This document shows positions 17,979-26,543 of a stretch of 64,000 bases of DNA, piece by piece (within the stretch, counting starts at the first letter, position 1; the number at the start of each line of letters is the position of its first letter). The translations under genes were made by a program, and so were the position numbers. The notes under the pieces are model-generated. The model worked only from the letters and a program-made list of their open reading frames with translations, made no database searches and was not told where the DNA came from. The DNA comes from Labilithrix sp. GTDB taxonomy: Bacteria; Myxococcota_A; Polyangia; Polyangiales; Polyangiaceae. Location of the stretch: NCBI GenBank assembly GCA_019637155.1, contig JAHBWE010000006.1, positions 398,160-462,159 of the forward strand, read 5' to 3'.

Positions 17979-19525
17979 TCGTCCGCGTCGTCGTCGGCCT
18001 CCTCGTCTTCCTCTTCGCGCCGCTCGCGTATGCGGAGCCGGTGCGCATCCTCATCGCGGCGGGGAACAAACAAGGGCTGCCCGCCGAGCGGCCGCTGAAG
18101 TTCGCGGACGCGGACGCGAAGCACGTCCGCGACGTCCTCGTCTCGCTCGGCGGCGTGAGGAGCGAGCACGCGTTCTACCTCGCGGAGCCGACGCGCGCGA
18201 CGCTCTTCTCCGCCGTCGATCGCGCGAGGGTCGAGGCGCAGCGCCACCGCAGCGACGAGGTCACGCTCCTCTTCTATTTCAGCGGCCACGGCGATCGCGA
18301 GGCGCTCCACCTCGCCGGCGATCGCGTCCTCGTGACGGAGCTCTCGCAGAAGCTCGGCGAGGTCCCGGCCGCGCTGCGGATCGCGGTGACCGACGCGTGC
18401 CGCGCGACGCGGGAGAAGGGCTTCGCCGCCGACGAGCCGTTCGCGATCTCGCCCGCGGTGCTGCCGCAAGCGACGGGGCAGGTCTGGCTCCACGCGTCGA
18501 GCGACGGCGAGGCGGCGCAGGAGTCCGACGAGCTACAGGGCGCCATCTTCACGCACGCGTGGCTGAGCGGGCTCCGCGGCGCGGCGGACGCGAACGGCGA
18601 CGCGCGCGTCACGCTCGACGAGAGCTTCGCCTTCGCGCACTCGCAGACGCTCATCCGCTCCTCGAAGAGCAGCGGCGTCACGCAGAAGCCGGAGGCCGTG
18701 ATCCAGCTCCGCGAGGCCGCGCCCGTCGTCATCACGCAGACGACGGCGCGCATGTCGACGCTCTCGCTCCCGCAGGCGCGCGACGCACATTTCCTCGTCT
18801 ACTCCGCGGCCGCGAAGAGCGTGCTCTCCGAGCTGTGGGGCTCGCCCGAGCGGCGCCTGGCGATCAAGGTGCCGCCCGGTCGCTACGTCGTGCAGCGGCG
18901 GATCGCCGGCGCCGGCGCGGTCGCGACGATCGCCCTCGCGGAGGGAGAGGAGCGAAGGCTCGAGGCGCAGGACTTCTCCGTCAGCCCGCTCGAAGCGCTC
19001 GCGCGGAAGGGCGACTTCGTGGAGGTGGGGCCGCGCGATCGGCCAGGGCCTCACGAGCTCGCGGTGGGATGGGACGCCGGCGGCGACAGTCGAACCGGCT
19101 TCTCGCACGGACCGCGCGCCGGCTACGCGTACGCGTGGTCGCGCTTCGCGCTTTCCATCGGCGGCGCGCTCGCGTTCGCGGACCGCACGGTGGCGACGCC
19201 GAACGAGACGGAGAGCGAGGCGCTGACGAGCGGCTTCGGCCGCGCGGGCTTCGAGGCGCGCTTCCCGCTCGGCGCGCGTCTCGTGCTCCGCGCCGGCAGC
19301 GGCGCGCGCGCGGGCGTCGTCTCGCAGCGGCTCGCGGGGGAGACGAAGAACGCCTTCGCGATCGGCCCCGAGGTCATGGCGGCGGCGCGGATGGGGCTCG
19401 GCCGCTCCTTCTTCGTCGACGCGGGCGCGACCGGCGGCCTCGTCTTCGTGAGCGAGGCGCAGTCGCTGCGCGGGATCTTCGGCCTCAGCGGGACGCTGGC
19501 GCTCGGCACGACGCTCGGACGCTGA
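17975..19525 (+). CDS. secreted caspase-like (C14) protease
   Basis: 516 residues with a GTG start overlapping the anti-sigma stop. A signal peptide (VRVVVGLLVFLFAPLAYA) directs it out of the cytoplasm. The caspase fold covers residues 22-240: LKFADADAKHVRDVLVSLGG, the catalytic His105 in LFYFSGHGD, and Cys142 in AVTDACRAT. The C-terminal 150 residues are amphipathic and beta-rich with Gly/aromatic alternation (GPRAGYAYAWSRFALSIGGA), as in small outer-membrane barrels. The protease may thus be anchored at the outer membrane. It is the last gene of the sigma/anti-sigma cassette and its probable effector. Confidence 0.85.
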   Translation: MIVRVVVGLLVFLFAPLAYAEPVRILIAAGNKQGLPAERPLKFADADAKHVRDVLVSLGGVRSEHAFYLAEPTRATLFSAVDRARVEAQRHRSDEVTLLFYFSGHGDREALHLAGDRVLVTELSQKLGEVPAALRIAVTDACRATREKGFAADEPFAISPAVLPQATGQVWLHASSDGEAAQESDELQGAIFTHAWLSGLRGAADANGDARVTLDESFAFAHSQTLIRSSKSSGVTQKPEAVIQLREAAPVVITQTTARMSTLSLPQARDAHFLVYSAAAKSVLSELWGSPERRLAIKVPPGRYVVQRRIAGAGAVATIALAEGEERRLEAQDFSVSPLEALARKGDFVEVGPRDRPGPHELAVGWDAGGDSRTGFSHGPRAGYAYAWSRFALSIGGALAFADRTVATPNETESEALTSGFGRAGFEARFPLGARLVLRAGSGARAGVVSQRLAGETKNAFAIGPEVMAAARMGLGRSFFVDAGATGGLVFVSEAQSLRGIFGLSGTLALGTTLGR

Positions 19526-19533
19526 CGCCGGCG

Positions 19534-20109
19534 TCAAGCGGTGGCGAGAGGATCCCGATACACTTCGTCGAGCGGCAACGAGACGTCGAGCGAGAGGAGC
19601 GTGACGGTGCCGTGCTCGCGAACGACGTGCGTGGACCACGTCTCAGCCTCGCGCCGCACGATCGCGATCTCCTGTTTGTCGTGGGCCACGAGGACGATCT
19701 CCTCGAGCGAGAGGATCGTCTTGTAGTGCTCGAGCTTCGCGCCGCGGTCATACTCGTCGGTCGAAGGGCTGAGCACCTCCACCACGACGCGTGGGTTGAG
19801 GGCCGTATGCCGCCTCGGATCGTCGGAATCGAGCTCCACCCGTCCGCATATGACGGTGACGTCGGCGTAGGTGCCGAGCCCCGTCGCCTTCGAGCGAACG
19901 CGCAGATCGGGGCTGTAGACGGCGTACGGCTTGCCGCGCAGAGCGGCGGTCAGGAGCGTCGTCACGTTCGCCGTGACGCGCGCGTGATCGGGCGAGCCGC
20001 CAGACATCGCCCAGACCTGGCCATCGAGGAACTCGAGCTTCACCCGCGAGTCCTCGACGAGATCGACGTACTCGGCGAAGGAGAAGCGGTGGTGGGCCGC
20101 GTTGACCAT
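19534..20109 (-). CDS. Uma2-family (DUF820) PD-(D/E)XK endonuclease-like protein
   Basis: 191 residues, the normal family length. The PD-(D/E)XK core is visible: PDLRV, then TYADVTVICG, then NPRVVVEVLSPSTDEYDRGAKLEHY, with the catalytic Glu in VVVEVLS and Lys in GAKLEHY. The N-terminus (FSFAEYVDLVEDSRVKLEFL) is typical. Uma2 proteins are numerous in cyanobacteria and some myxobacteria, and their biological role is unclear. It is convergent with the caspase gene, 8 bases apart. Confidence 0.9.
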   Translation of the reverse strand: MVNAAHHRFSFAEYVDLVEDSRVKLEFLDGQVWAMSGGSPDHARVTANVTTLLTAALRGKPYAVYSPDLRVRSKATGLGTYADVTVICGRVELDSDDPRRHTALNPRVVVEVLSPSTDEYDRGAKLEHYKTILSLEEIVLVAHDKQEIAIVRREAETWSTHVVREHGTVTLLSLDVSLPLDEVYRDPLATA

Positions 20110-20156
20110 GCGTTCAACGTACCATGGTGGAGGCCTCGTAGTAGGCTGGCGCGCGG

Positions 20157-20927
20157 ATGATTGGAACGGCGATCGAGGTCTACCGCGCGACGCGGAAGAA
20201 GCACGACCTCCTGTTCAACCTGTACCTGATGCGTCCGATCGCGGCGCTCGTCGTCGTCGTGTTCGGCAAGACGCCGATCACGCCGAACCAGGTCACGCTC
20301 CTCAACCTCGCGATCTTCATCGTCGCGGCGGCTCTCTTCATCGCGCTGCCCACCTTCACGGGTGGACTCATCGCGGTGCTGGTCCTCGAGGTCTCGTATT
20401 GCCTCGACTGCGTCGACGGCATGCTCGCGCGGCACAAGAAGATCGCGTCGAAGGAGGGGCACCTCTTCGATTTCTTCACCGACGAGATGAAGGCGATCCT
20501 GCTCGCGGCGTCGATCCCGATCCGGTTGTGGCGGAGCGGCGGGTACGCGCCGGGGCTGCGCTTCCCGCCGCCGGTCTGGGAGCCGGACGATGCGCGCTTC
20601 CTCTTCGCGGCGATCGCCGGCGCGGTGATCGTCGCGTCGGCCACGTCGTTCACGAACTTCTGGCGCCGCCCCGAGCTCACGGGCAAGGCGACGACGGTCG
20701 AGGCGCACTACGAGACGGTGGAGCAGGTGAAGCCGAAGTCCCTCGTCGGCAAGGTCGCGAGCCTCGTCGGGACGTTCCTGCGCTTCTTGAACCACTACCC
20801 GAGCCACCTCTGGATCTTCGCGCTGGCGGGGAGGCTCGACGTGTTCTTTTGGATGTATATTGCATTGAATGGAGCCTACCTCGGGTTGGGCTGGCTCAAG
20901 ATCGTGCGCCGCTTCGGGCGCGGCTGA
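20157..20927 (+). CDS. CDP-alcohol phosphatidyltransferase family protein
   Basis: 256 residues with six predicted membrane helices. The family signature D-x2-D-G-x2-A-R-x8-G-x3-D-x3-D is perfect: D84, D87, G88, A91, R92, G101, D105, D109. These residues bind the metals and the CDP-alcohol. The family moves a CDP-linked alcohol or diacylglycerol onto an acceptor in phospholipid synthesis; the acceptor here (glycerol-P, inositol-P, serine) cannot be told. It is divergent from the Uma2 gene, with 47 bases between the starts. Confidence 0.9.
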   Translation: MIGTAIEVYRATRKKHDLLFNLYLMRPIAALVVVVFGKTPITPNQVTLLNLAIFIVAAALFIALPTFTGGLIAVLVLEVSYCLDCVDGMLARHKKIASKEGHLFDFFTDEMKAILLAASIPIRLWRSGGYAPGLRFPPPVWEPDDARFLFAAIAGAVIVASATSFTNFWRRPELTGKATTVEAHYETVEQVKPKSLVGKVASLVGTFLRFLNHYPSHLWIFALAGRLDVFFWMYIALNGAYLGLGWLKIVRRFGRG

Positions 20928-20987
20928 GCCGAAACGATCGGCGAGGCGGGCGTCTGTCGCGGCTGACGCCGTGCTAGATTACGAAAG

Positions 20988-21227
20988 ATGGCTGCGATCG
21001 ACATGCTCGCGGGCATCCTCAACCTGCCCGTCGAAGAACGCGCCAAGCTCGCTCTCGAGCTGCTGCGTAGTCTCGATGGCGAGCCCGAATCGGGGGTCGC
21101 CGAGGCCTGGGACGAAGAGATCGAGCGTCGCGGAGCAGAGGTTGATGCCGGAACGGCCGACACGATGACGTTGGAGCAATATCGCGCGCACGTTCGGCTC
21201 CGGCGCGCTGCTCGCTCTCGTGCATGA
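20988..21227 (+). CDS. addiction-module antitoxin-like protein (PF09720 type)
   Basis: 79 residues. The start MAAIDMLAGILNLPVEERAK and the run LALELLRSLDGEPESGVAEA match the 'unstable antitoxin' family (L-x-L-P-x-x-E-R-x-x-L-A-x-x-L-x-x-S-L). The C-terminus WDEEIERRGAEVDAGTADT is also typical. Such proteins neutralise a RelE/ParE-type toxin encoded just downstream. Here only a truncated toxin remains (21220-21393). Confidence 0.82.
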   Translation: MAAIDMLAGILNLPVEERAKLALELLRSLDGEPESGVAEAWDEEIERRGAEVDAGTADTMTLEQYRAHVRLRRAARSRA

Positions 21228-21393
21228 AGCTCAGGACGAGATCGACAAGGTCCTGTCTTACATCTCCCGTTTTCCCGAGACGCCACCTCGGTGGCGCGGG
21301 CGGCCCGACCGTCACGTGGCTCACTTCGACCGGTTCCCGTTCGTGATGCCGTACCAGATCGTGGGCGACGAGATCATCGTCCTTGCTGACTAG
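21220..21393 (+). pseudogene. truncated RelE/ParE-like toxin remnant
   Basis: A 57-codon frame from a GTG at 21220 overlaps the antitoxin's end. It reads VHEAQDEIDKVLSYISRFPE, then HFDRFPFVMPYQIVGDEIIV, the pattern of the ParE C-terminal half (A-x-x-E-x-x, R-F-P, R-F-P-Y-x-V-x-Y, D-E-I-x-V-L-A). The normal length is about 95 residues. Both the N-terminal strand and the basic tail after V-L-A are missing because of a TAG at 21391. It is probably inactive. Confidence 0.65.
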
Positions 21394-21426
21394 TTCTATT
21401 TGTCGACGTCGCGGACGCAAGCGGCG

Positions 21427-22950
21427 TCAGGGATCGTGCATCGGGATCGGCGATTGGTAGTCGATGCTCGCGGTGCATGTCTGCGCGTCGAGGGAGAGGC
21501 AGAACTGCTCGCGGAGGTGGCCCTCCGCGGTGGAGGCGAGGCGGACGCGGAGGACGAGCGTCTTGCCGTCGGGGAGGATCGCGATGTCGCGGAGGCTGCG
21601 GCCGAGATCGAAGGACGCGCGGGCGGCGAGGTCGATCGCGAAGAGGTCGCCGCCGCGGCCGTTACGGCGGAGCGTGTAGACGCGGGCGCCGTCGCCCTGT
21701 TGGACGAAGCGGTCGAGGGTGGCGGCGGGGCCCTGGAACGGCGTGTACGTGTGCGTCGCGAGCGTGAAGACGCCGAAGAGGCTGCCGCTCGGATCGCCGA
21801 ACGCGCCGGCCTTCACCTCCGCCTTGAGGCCGGTCGCGTCGAGCGTGAGCGTCGCGGTCGCGCTCGCCTCGCTGCGGACGACCGAGACCGACGCGTCGAC
21901 GAGGAGCGATTTGCCGTCCTTGCTCGGGGCGAAGCGCGGGAGCGTGTCGCCGATCGGGTGGAGATCGAACGCGAGCGTCGTCGGATCGATCGTCATCAGG
22001 TGGTACTGCGCCGCGTCGGCGGGCGGGATCTGGCTCTTGTCGTCGAACATCGCCGCGTCGAGGCGCTTCATGTCGAGGTACGCGACCGCGCGGCCGTCGC
22101 CGACGAGCGCGACGGGGCCGAAGCCGGGGAGGTTCTTGCGGAAGGAGAGCGTCTTCTTCGCGGGGTCGATGTCGATGACGCTGACGGGGTCGGGGTTCGA
22201 CCAGCCCTGCGCGCGCGCCTGCGCGTCGGCCGTGCAGAACGTCGGCGAGAGGAGCGCGCGCGTGCCACCGTTCACGATCGCGACCGGCGCGGCGCAGTTG
22301 GGGACGTCGATCGTCGTGCTCGCGGAGCCGTCGAGCGGGACGAGCGAGACCGGCGTGTGCGGGCCGCCGTCGCGCCACTCGGTGTCGCCGACCACGAGCG
22401 CATGCGCGCCGCCGGGGAGCACCTCGAGGTCGTTCATGCCGGGGCCGCTCGCCGCCCCTCCGCGCACGTCGCCGGTCGCGGCGTCGAGGAAGAGCACGCG
22501 CGTGCGGTCGGCGAGGAGGATGGTGGTGTCGTCGTCCGAGAGGCGCGCGAGGAGCATGCTCGCGTCGGCGGCGACGATGGGGGTGCTGCGCCACAGCTCC
22601 CTCGTCGTCGCGAGGTCGAGCGCGACGACGCCGGCGCGGCTCGGGAGGACGACGTAGACGACGTCCTTGCTTTTCGCGAAGAGGAAGCGCTCCGCCGCGA
22701 GGTCGAGCTCGACGAGGCTCCGGCTCTTCACGTCGACGATGAGCGTCGTCGTGTTTCGACGCGCGACGATGTAGTCGCCCGTCGGCGAGACCGCCATCGC
22801 GCCGGTCTCGAGCCGCTCGCTGTCACCGTCGCCGCTCGATCGATCGTTCGCGTTGGCGCCGCCCTGCTCCCCCGAACCGTCGAGGTCGTCCCCCACACCG
22901 TTGCAAGCTGCAATCATCGCCGCCATCGCCAAGCCGAGGATTCTCTTCAT
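21427..22950 (-). CDS. beta-propeller-like lipoprotein
   Basis: 507 residues from the ATG at 22950, chosen because the signal peptide (MKRILGLAMAAMIAAC) starts there; a longer frame runs to 23010. No Shine-Dalgarno site precedes it. After a Gly/Asp-rich linker, repeats of the type AMAVSPTGDYIVARRNTTTL, VVYVVLPSRAGVVALDLATT and LEVLPGGAHALVVGD suggest a WD40/PQQ-like propeller. It is an outside-facing lipoprotein with unknown ligand. Confidence 0.75.
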   Translation of the reverse strand: MKRILGLAMAAMIAACNGVGDDLDGSGEQGGANANDRSSGDGDSERLETGAMAVSPTGDYIVARRNTTTLIVDVKSRSLVELDLAAERFLFAKSKDVVYVVLPSRAGVVALDLATTRELWRSTPIVAADASMLLARLSDDDTTILLADRTRVLFLDAATGDVRGGAASGPGMNDLEVLPGGAHALVVGDTEWRDGGPHTPVSLVPLDGSASTTIDVPNCAAPVAIVNGGTRALLSPTFCTADAQARAQGWSNPDPVSVIDIDPAKKTLSFRKNLPGFGPVALVGDGRAVAYLDMKRLDAAMFDDKSQIPPADAAQYHLMTIDPTTLAFDLHPIGDTLPRFAPSKDGKSLLVDASVSVVRSEASATATLTLDATGLKAEVKAGAFGDPSGSLFGVFTLATHTYTPFQGPAATLDRFVQQGDGARVYTLRRNGRGGDLFAIDLAARASFDLGRSLRDIAILPDGKTLVLRVRLASTAEGHLREQFCLSLDAQTCTASIDYQSPIPMHDP

Positions 22951-23029
22951 GGAAAGGAGAGACGACGGAGGCGACGCATCGTTCGTCACCCGTTCGGGTG
23001 ATCGACCCATGACAATTCGGTCCCGTTGG

Positions 23030-24223
23030 TTACGGCCGACACTGGGTCAAGCGCTCCGCGTGCGTCACGAGCGCGCGTGCGCTCATCTTGCCTTTGTAGA
23101 CGTAGAGCGAGGCGGGCGCGTCTTCGCCGAGGGCCTCTGCGCTGACGCGGAGGCGGGAGCTGACCGCGAAGACGACGCGCGCGCCGAGGGCGCCCGACTC
23201 CGCGAGCTCGATGCGCTTCCACACCGCGTCGCGGCTCCAGTAGCCGAGCACCTCGACGTAGACGACGTCCTTCGAGCCCTTCTTCGTCAGCTCGAGGTCC
23301 GGGATGCACACCCCGCGGCCGGGTACGTCGAGGATCGCGGTCGCCGGCTTCGCGCGCCACGCGCCCTTCTGCGTCGCGATCGCGGCGACGAGCTCGCGGA
23401 CCTCGTCGCTGAGGTGTGGCTCGGCGTCGGCCGACGCGCCCTCGTTCGTCGACGCGAGGCGGAACACGAGCGGATCGCGCTGCTTGCCCCAGCGGATGTC
23501 GGCCGTGAGCGACCAGCGCTCGAGCGGACGGAGCGCGCCGAGGACGAGCGCGAGACGAAGTCCGTACTTCGTGACCGCGTCGAACATCGAATACGGGCCG
23601 TCGATCGTGATCGTCCAGCCGTCGCCGGTGCGCTCCGCAGAGAAGAGGAGCTGATGGAACTTGAGCTTCGCGAAGAACGCGCGGACGAGGCCGGCCGACG
23701 AAGAGGAGAGCTCGCACGTGACGCGGACCGCGGTGAGCAGCACCGCCTGCGCTTGCCCGAGCTCCCACGACTCCACGAGCGCCGCCGGCGTGACGGCGGG
23801 CGGCGCTTGCAGCACGTGCTCGCTCTTGAGGTCGGAGAAGAGCGCGCGCTCGACGTGGACCGGATCGCCGGCCGCCGCGACGAGCGCGGCGCGATCGAAG
23901 GTGCCCTCCTTCCGCGCCTTCGCGGCGGCGAGGAAGAGCGTGCGCCGGAGCGCGATGGGATCCGCCTCCGAGGAGGCCTCGAAGGTGCACGCGTCGGCGG
24001 CGAGCTTCTTGAGGCCCGCGGCGAGCTTCGGGCGGCGCGCCTCCGCGGTCGCGGCGCCCCACGCGTCTTCGACCTCGTCGCGACGGCGGCCGACGAGGGC
24101 GTGCGCGTCGTCGAGGAGCGCGGTCGCGATCGCGATCGCCTCCGCGCGGCCCTCCGCGTCGAGCGGGCGGAGGAGGAGCTCGCCGTCCTTGCGCCGCGCG
24201 TCGACGAGGTCAGCGGTAAGCAT
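23030..24223 (-). CDS. Bax1-like nuclease (DUF790), partner of XPB helicase
   Basis: 397 residues from an ATG at 24223 that overlaps the end of the helicase gene by 14 bases. It matches the DUF790/Bax1 layout: MLTADLVDARRKDGELLLRP at the start, a middle part with RTLFLAAAKARKEG and LKFHQLLFSAER, and a nuclease core with DVPGRGVCIPDLELTKKGS and VVYVEVLGYWSRDAVWKRIE. The core carries the Asp and Glu-x-Leu of a PD-(D/E)XK-type site. In archaea, Bax1 binds XPB and cuts DNA near the repair bubble. The gene pair here implies the same complex. Confidence 0.85.
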   Translation of the reverse strand: MLTADLVDARRKDGELLLRPLDAEGRAEAIAIATALLDDAHALVGRRRDEVEDAWGAATAEARRPKLAAGLKKLAADACTFEASSEADPIALRRTLFLAAAKARKEGTFDRAALVAAAGDPVHVERALFSDLKSEHVLQAPPAVTPAALVESWELGQAQAVLLTAVRVTCELSSSSAGLVRAFFAKLKFHQLLFSAERTGDGWTITIDGPYSMFDAVTKYGLRLALVLGALRPLERWSLTADIRWGKQRDPLVFRLASTNEGASADAEPHLSDEVRELVAAIATQKGAWRAKPATAILDVPGRGVCIPDLELTKKGSKDVVYVEVLGYWSRDAVWKRIELAESGALGARVVFAVSSRLRVSAEALGEDAPASLYVYKGKMSARALVTHAERLTQCRP

Positions 24224-25580
24224 CGTGCTCGCGCCTCCGGTCGCTCGTGAACGTCTCCGTCGTCTGCTTCGTCACGACCTCGTAGAGGAGCGCGCGCTTG
24301 CCCTCGCGCTGGCGGAGGATGCGGCCGAGGCGCTGCACGTGCTCGCGCACGGAGCCGGAGCCGGAGAGGACGACCGCGACGTTTGCCTCCGGGACGTCGA
24401 CGCCTTCGTTGAGGACCTTCGACGTCGCGATCGCGGTGTAGTCGCCGGCGGCGAAGGCGGCGAGGATCTCGCTCCGCTCCGTCACCTTGGTCTGGTGCGT
24501 GATGACGGGGACGAGGAAGCGGCGCGCGATGAGGTGCGCGGTGGCGTTGTCCTGCGTGAAGATGAGCGTGCGATCGCTCCGGTGTTGATCGAGGAGGTGC
24601 TCGAGCCACACGAGCTTCGCGGTCGCGGCGAAGGCGAGCTCGCGCTGGCGGCGGTAGGCCTTCATCGCGCGGCGGCCCTCCGCGCTGCGCGCGCTCCGCA
24701 TCACGAACTCGCCGAAGCCGCGCGGCGACGACATCGAGATGTGGTTCATGCCGACGAAGTCGCGGTAGATCTTCCGCTCCGCGTCGTGCTCCGCCCGCTC
24801 CTCCGGCGTGAGGTCGACCTCGACGCGCTCCGTCTCGTATTCGGCGAGGTACTCGCCCGCGAGCTCGCCGATCGCGCGGTGGTAGACGACGGGGCCGACG
24901 AGGCGATCGAGCGCGGCCTCCAGCCCGTCGGCGCGCTCCGGCGTCGCGGTGAGGCCGAGGCGGAAGGGCGCGAGCGACAGCTTCGCGGCGAGGGCGTAGC
25001 TCGCGCTCGGGAGGTGGTGGACCTCGTCGAAGACGAGGAGGCCGAAGCGCGCGCCGAGGTGCTCCATGTGGAGGTGCGCCGAGTCGTAGGTCGTCACCGT
25101 GATCGGGTGGACGACGTGATCGCCGCCGCCGACGACGCCGACCGGCACGCCGAACGTCGCGCGGAGCACGTCGTACCACTGCCGCACGAGCTCCAGCGTC
25201 GGCGCGACGACGAGCGTGCTGCGCTTCCGGTCGTCGATCGCCATCGTCGCGACCTGCGTCTTGCCCGCGCCGGTGGGGAGCACGACGACGCCGCGGCCTT
25301 GCGCCTTCTTCCACGCCGCGAGCGCCTCGCTCTGGTACGGCCGCGGCTCGCGGTGCACGAGCGCGCCCGCCACTTCGCCGTACTTGCGCGCTTCGTCGAC
25401 GTACTCGATGCCGGCGCGGCGGAGCGCGAGGACCGTCGGCGCGTACGCCATCGCCGGCGCGCGATGGCACGCCGCGCGCGCGTCCCACGCGAGCATGCTC
25501 GGGAGACGGTCGTCGTCCTTCGCCGCTCCGAGGAGGGCGAGGGTTCCGTTCTCGAACCGAAGAGTGACAGGCGCGCTCAG
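24210..25580 (-). CDS. XPB-like DNA repair helicase
   Basis: Superfamily 2 helicase. Walker A is VVLPTGAGKTQVA, motif II LLVFDEVHHLP (DEVH), motif III GLTATPERADG, motif VI VQRLGRILRQREGKR. The first ATG (25496) would give 428 residues. However, the same frame continues upstream with APVTLRFENGTLALLGAAK and DDDRLPSMLAWDARAACHRA, the conserved N-terminus of archaeal/bacterial XPB. No ATG, GTG or TTG lies in that stretch, and the frame is closed by the TGA of the upstream gene at 25587. CTG at 25580 is the best candidate start, giving 456 residues. It is cotranscribed with the Bax1 gene. Confidence 0.85.
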   Translation of the reverse strand: MSAPVTLRFENGTLALLGAAKDDDRLPSMLAWDARAACHRAPAMAYAPTVLALRRAGIEYVDEARKYGEVAGALVHREPRPYQSEALAAWKKAQGRGVVVLPTGAGKTQVATMAIDDRKRSTLVVAPTLELVRQWYDVLRATFGVPVGVVGGGDHVVHPITVTTYDSAHLHMEHLGARFGLLVFDEVHHLPSASYALAAKLSLAPFRLGLTATPERADGLEAALDRLVGPVVYHRAIGELAGEYLAEYETERVEVDLTPEERAEHDAERKIYRDFVGMNHISMSSPRGFGEFVMRSARSAEGRRAMKAYRRQRELAFAATAKLVWLEHLLDQHRSDRTLIFTQDNATAHLIARRFLVPVITHQTKVTERSEILAAFAAGDYTAIATSKVLNEGVDVPEANVAVVLSGSGSVREHVQRLGRILRQREGKRALLYEVVTKQTTETFTSDRRREHDAYR

Positions 25581-25586
25581 GCGTGC

Positions 25587-26480
25587 TCAGACGACGAAGT
25601 CGAGGAGCTGGACGCGCGTGGTGTAGTCGTCGAGCTTCGTCTTGTACTCGTCGATCGGCGTGTCGAGCTTCACGACCACGCCGTTGTCCGCCTCGCGGAG
25701 GACGGAGCCGCTGAGGAGGATCTCGTCGGTCGGGACGACGAGGACGCCGGTCCAGAACTGCGGGTCCTGCGTCATCTCCGCGGCCTTGCCCTCGACCTTC
25801 ACGTAGCCCTCGGAGAGCTCGAGGACGGGGACCGTCTTGCCGTCGTCGAGGCGGACGTGGGCGGGGTAGAGCTTCGTCGGCGAGACGCGGTAGTTCGCGC
25901 GGCGGTTGTTGTTGATGAGCTGATCGAGCGTGTCGTAGAGCGGCTTCGAGAGCTCCGTCTCCTCCGCCTCCTCGATCTGCTCGCGCATCTTCTTCATCGC
26001 CTTCTGCGTGCGGACGAGGTTCGTGCGCATGTCGTCGAGGCGCGAGCGGTCGCGGCGGATCTTGTCGCTCACGATGCCGAGGAGGTTCCGGTAGAACTGG
26101 AGCCCGAGGTCCGGGTTCTTGTCGAAGAACCCGAGGAGGTCGCCGACGCCGACGGAGAGGACCTCGACGTCGCTCGTCGCGGTCGCGGTCGTGCTGCGCG
26201 GGAGGCCGGTGAGGGCGCCGAGCTCGCCGAGGGGCGCGAGGTTCCGGAGCGTGAGGCGCGTGCCCGCCGCGGCGGAGGGCGTGCCGTTCGAGACGTTCTC
26301 CTCGATGACGACCTCGCCCTTCGTGAGGATCTCGAACTTCGTCGCGATCTCTCCCGCGGCGAAGAGGACGGCGCCGTTCGGATGCTTCACGACGCGGAAA
26401 GCGTCGACGAGCTGACCGAGGCGGTCCTCGGGGATCGTGTGGAAGAGCGGCAACGAGCGGAGGTCTTGAACGATCGTCAC
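25587..26480 (-). CDS. cyclic-nucleotide-binding-domain protein with PilZ-like C-terminus
   Basis: 297 residues. Residues 10-125 form a cNMP-binding domain (LPLFHTIPEDRLGQLVDAFR, FEILTKGEVVIEE, LAPLGELGALTGLPRSTTAT, where G-E-L-x-A-L lies in the phosphate-binding cassette). There is no HTH after it. Instead there is a long helix (IRRDRSRLDDMRTNLVRTQK) and a beta domain starting RRANYRVSPTKLYPAHVRLD, which looks like a PilZ-type fold (R-x-x-x-R, S-x-x-G-like). It is the first gene of the operon with XPB and Bax1, but a role in repair is not evident. Confidence 0.78.
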   Translation of the reverse strand: MTIVQDLRSLPLFHTIPEDRLGQLVDAFRVVKHPNGAVLFAAGEIATKFEILTKGEVVIEENVSNGTPSAAAGTRLTLRNLAPLGELGALTGLPRSTTATATSDVEVLSVGVGDLLGFFDKNPDLGLQFYRNLLGIVSDKIRRDRSRLDDMRTNLVRTQKAMKKMREQIEEAEETELSKPLYDTLDQLINNNRRANYRVSPTKLYPAHVRLDDGKTVPVLELSEGYVKVEGKAAEMTQDPQFWTGVLVVPTDEILLSGSVLREADNGVVVKLDTPIDEYKTKLDDYTTRVQLLDFVV

Positions 26481-26543
26481 GAGGCCTCGTTAGCGTCGAT
26501 CCGGCCGCGCCACAAGCCGTCCGAAAGCTGGTAGTTGTCCCAC

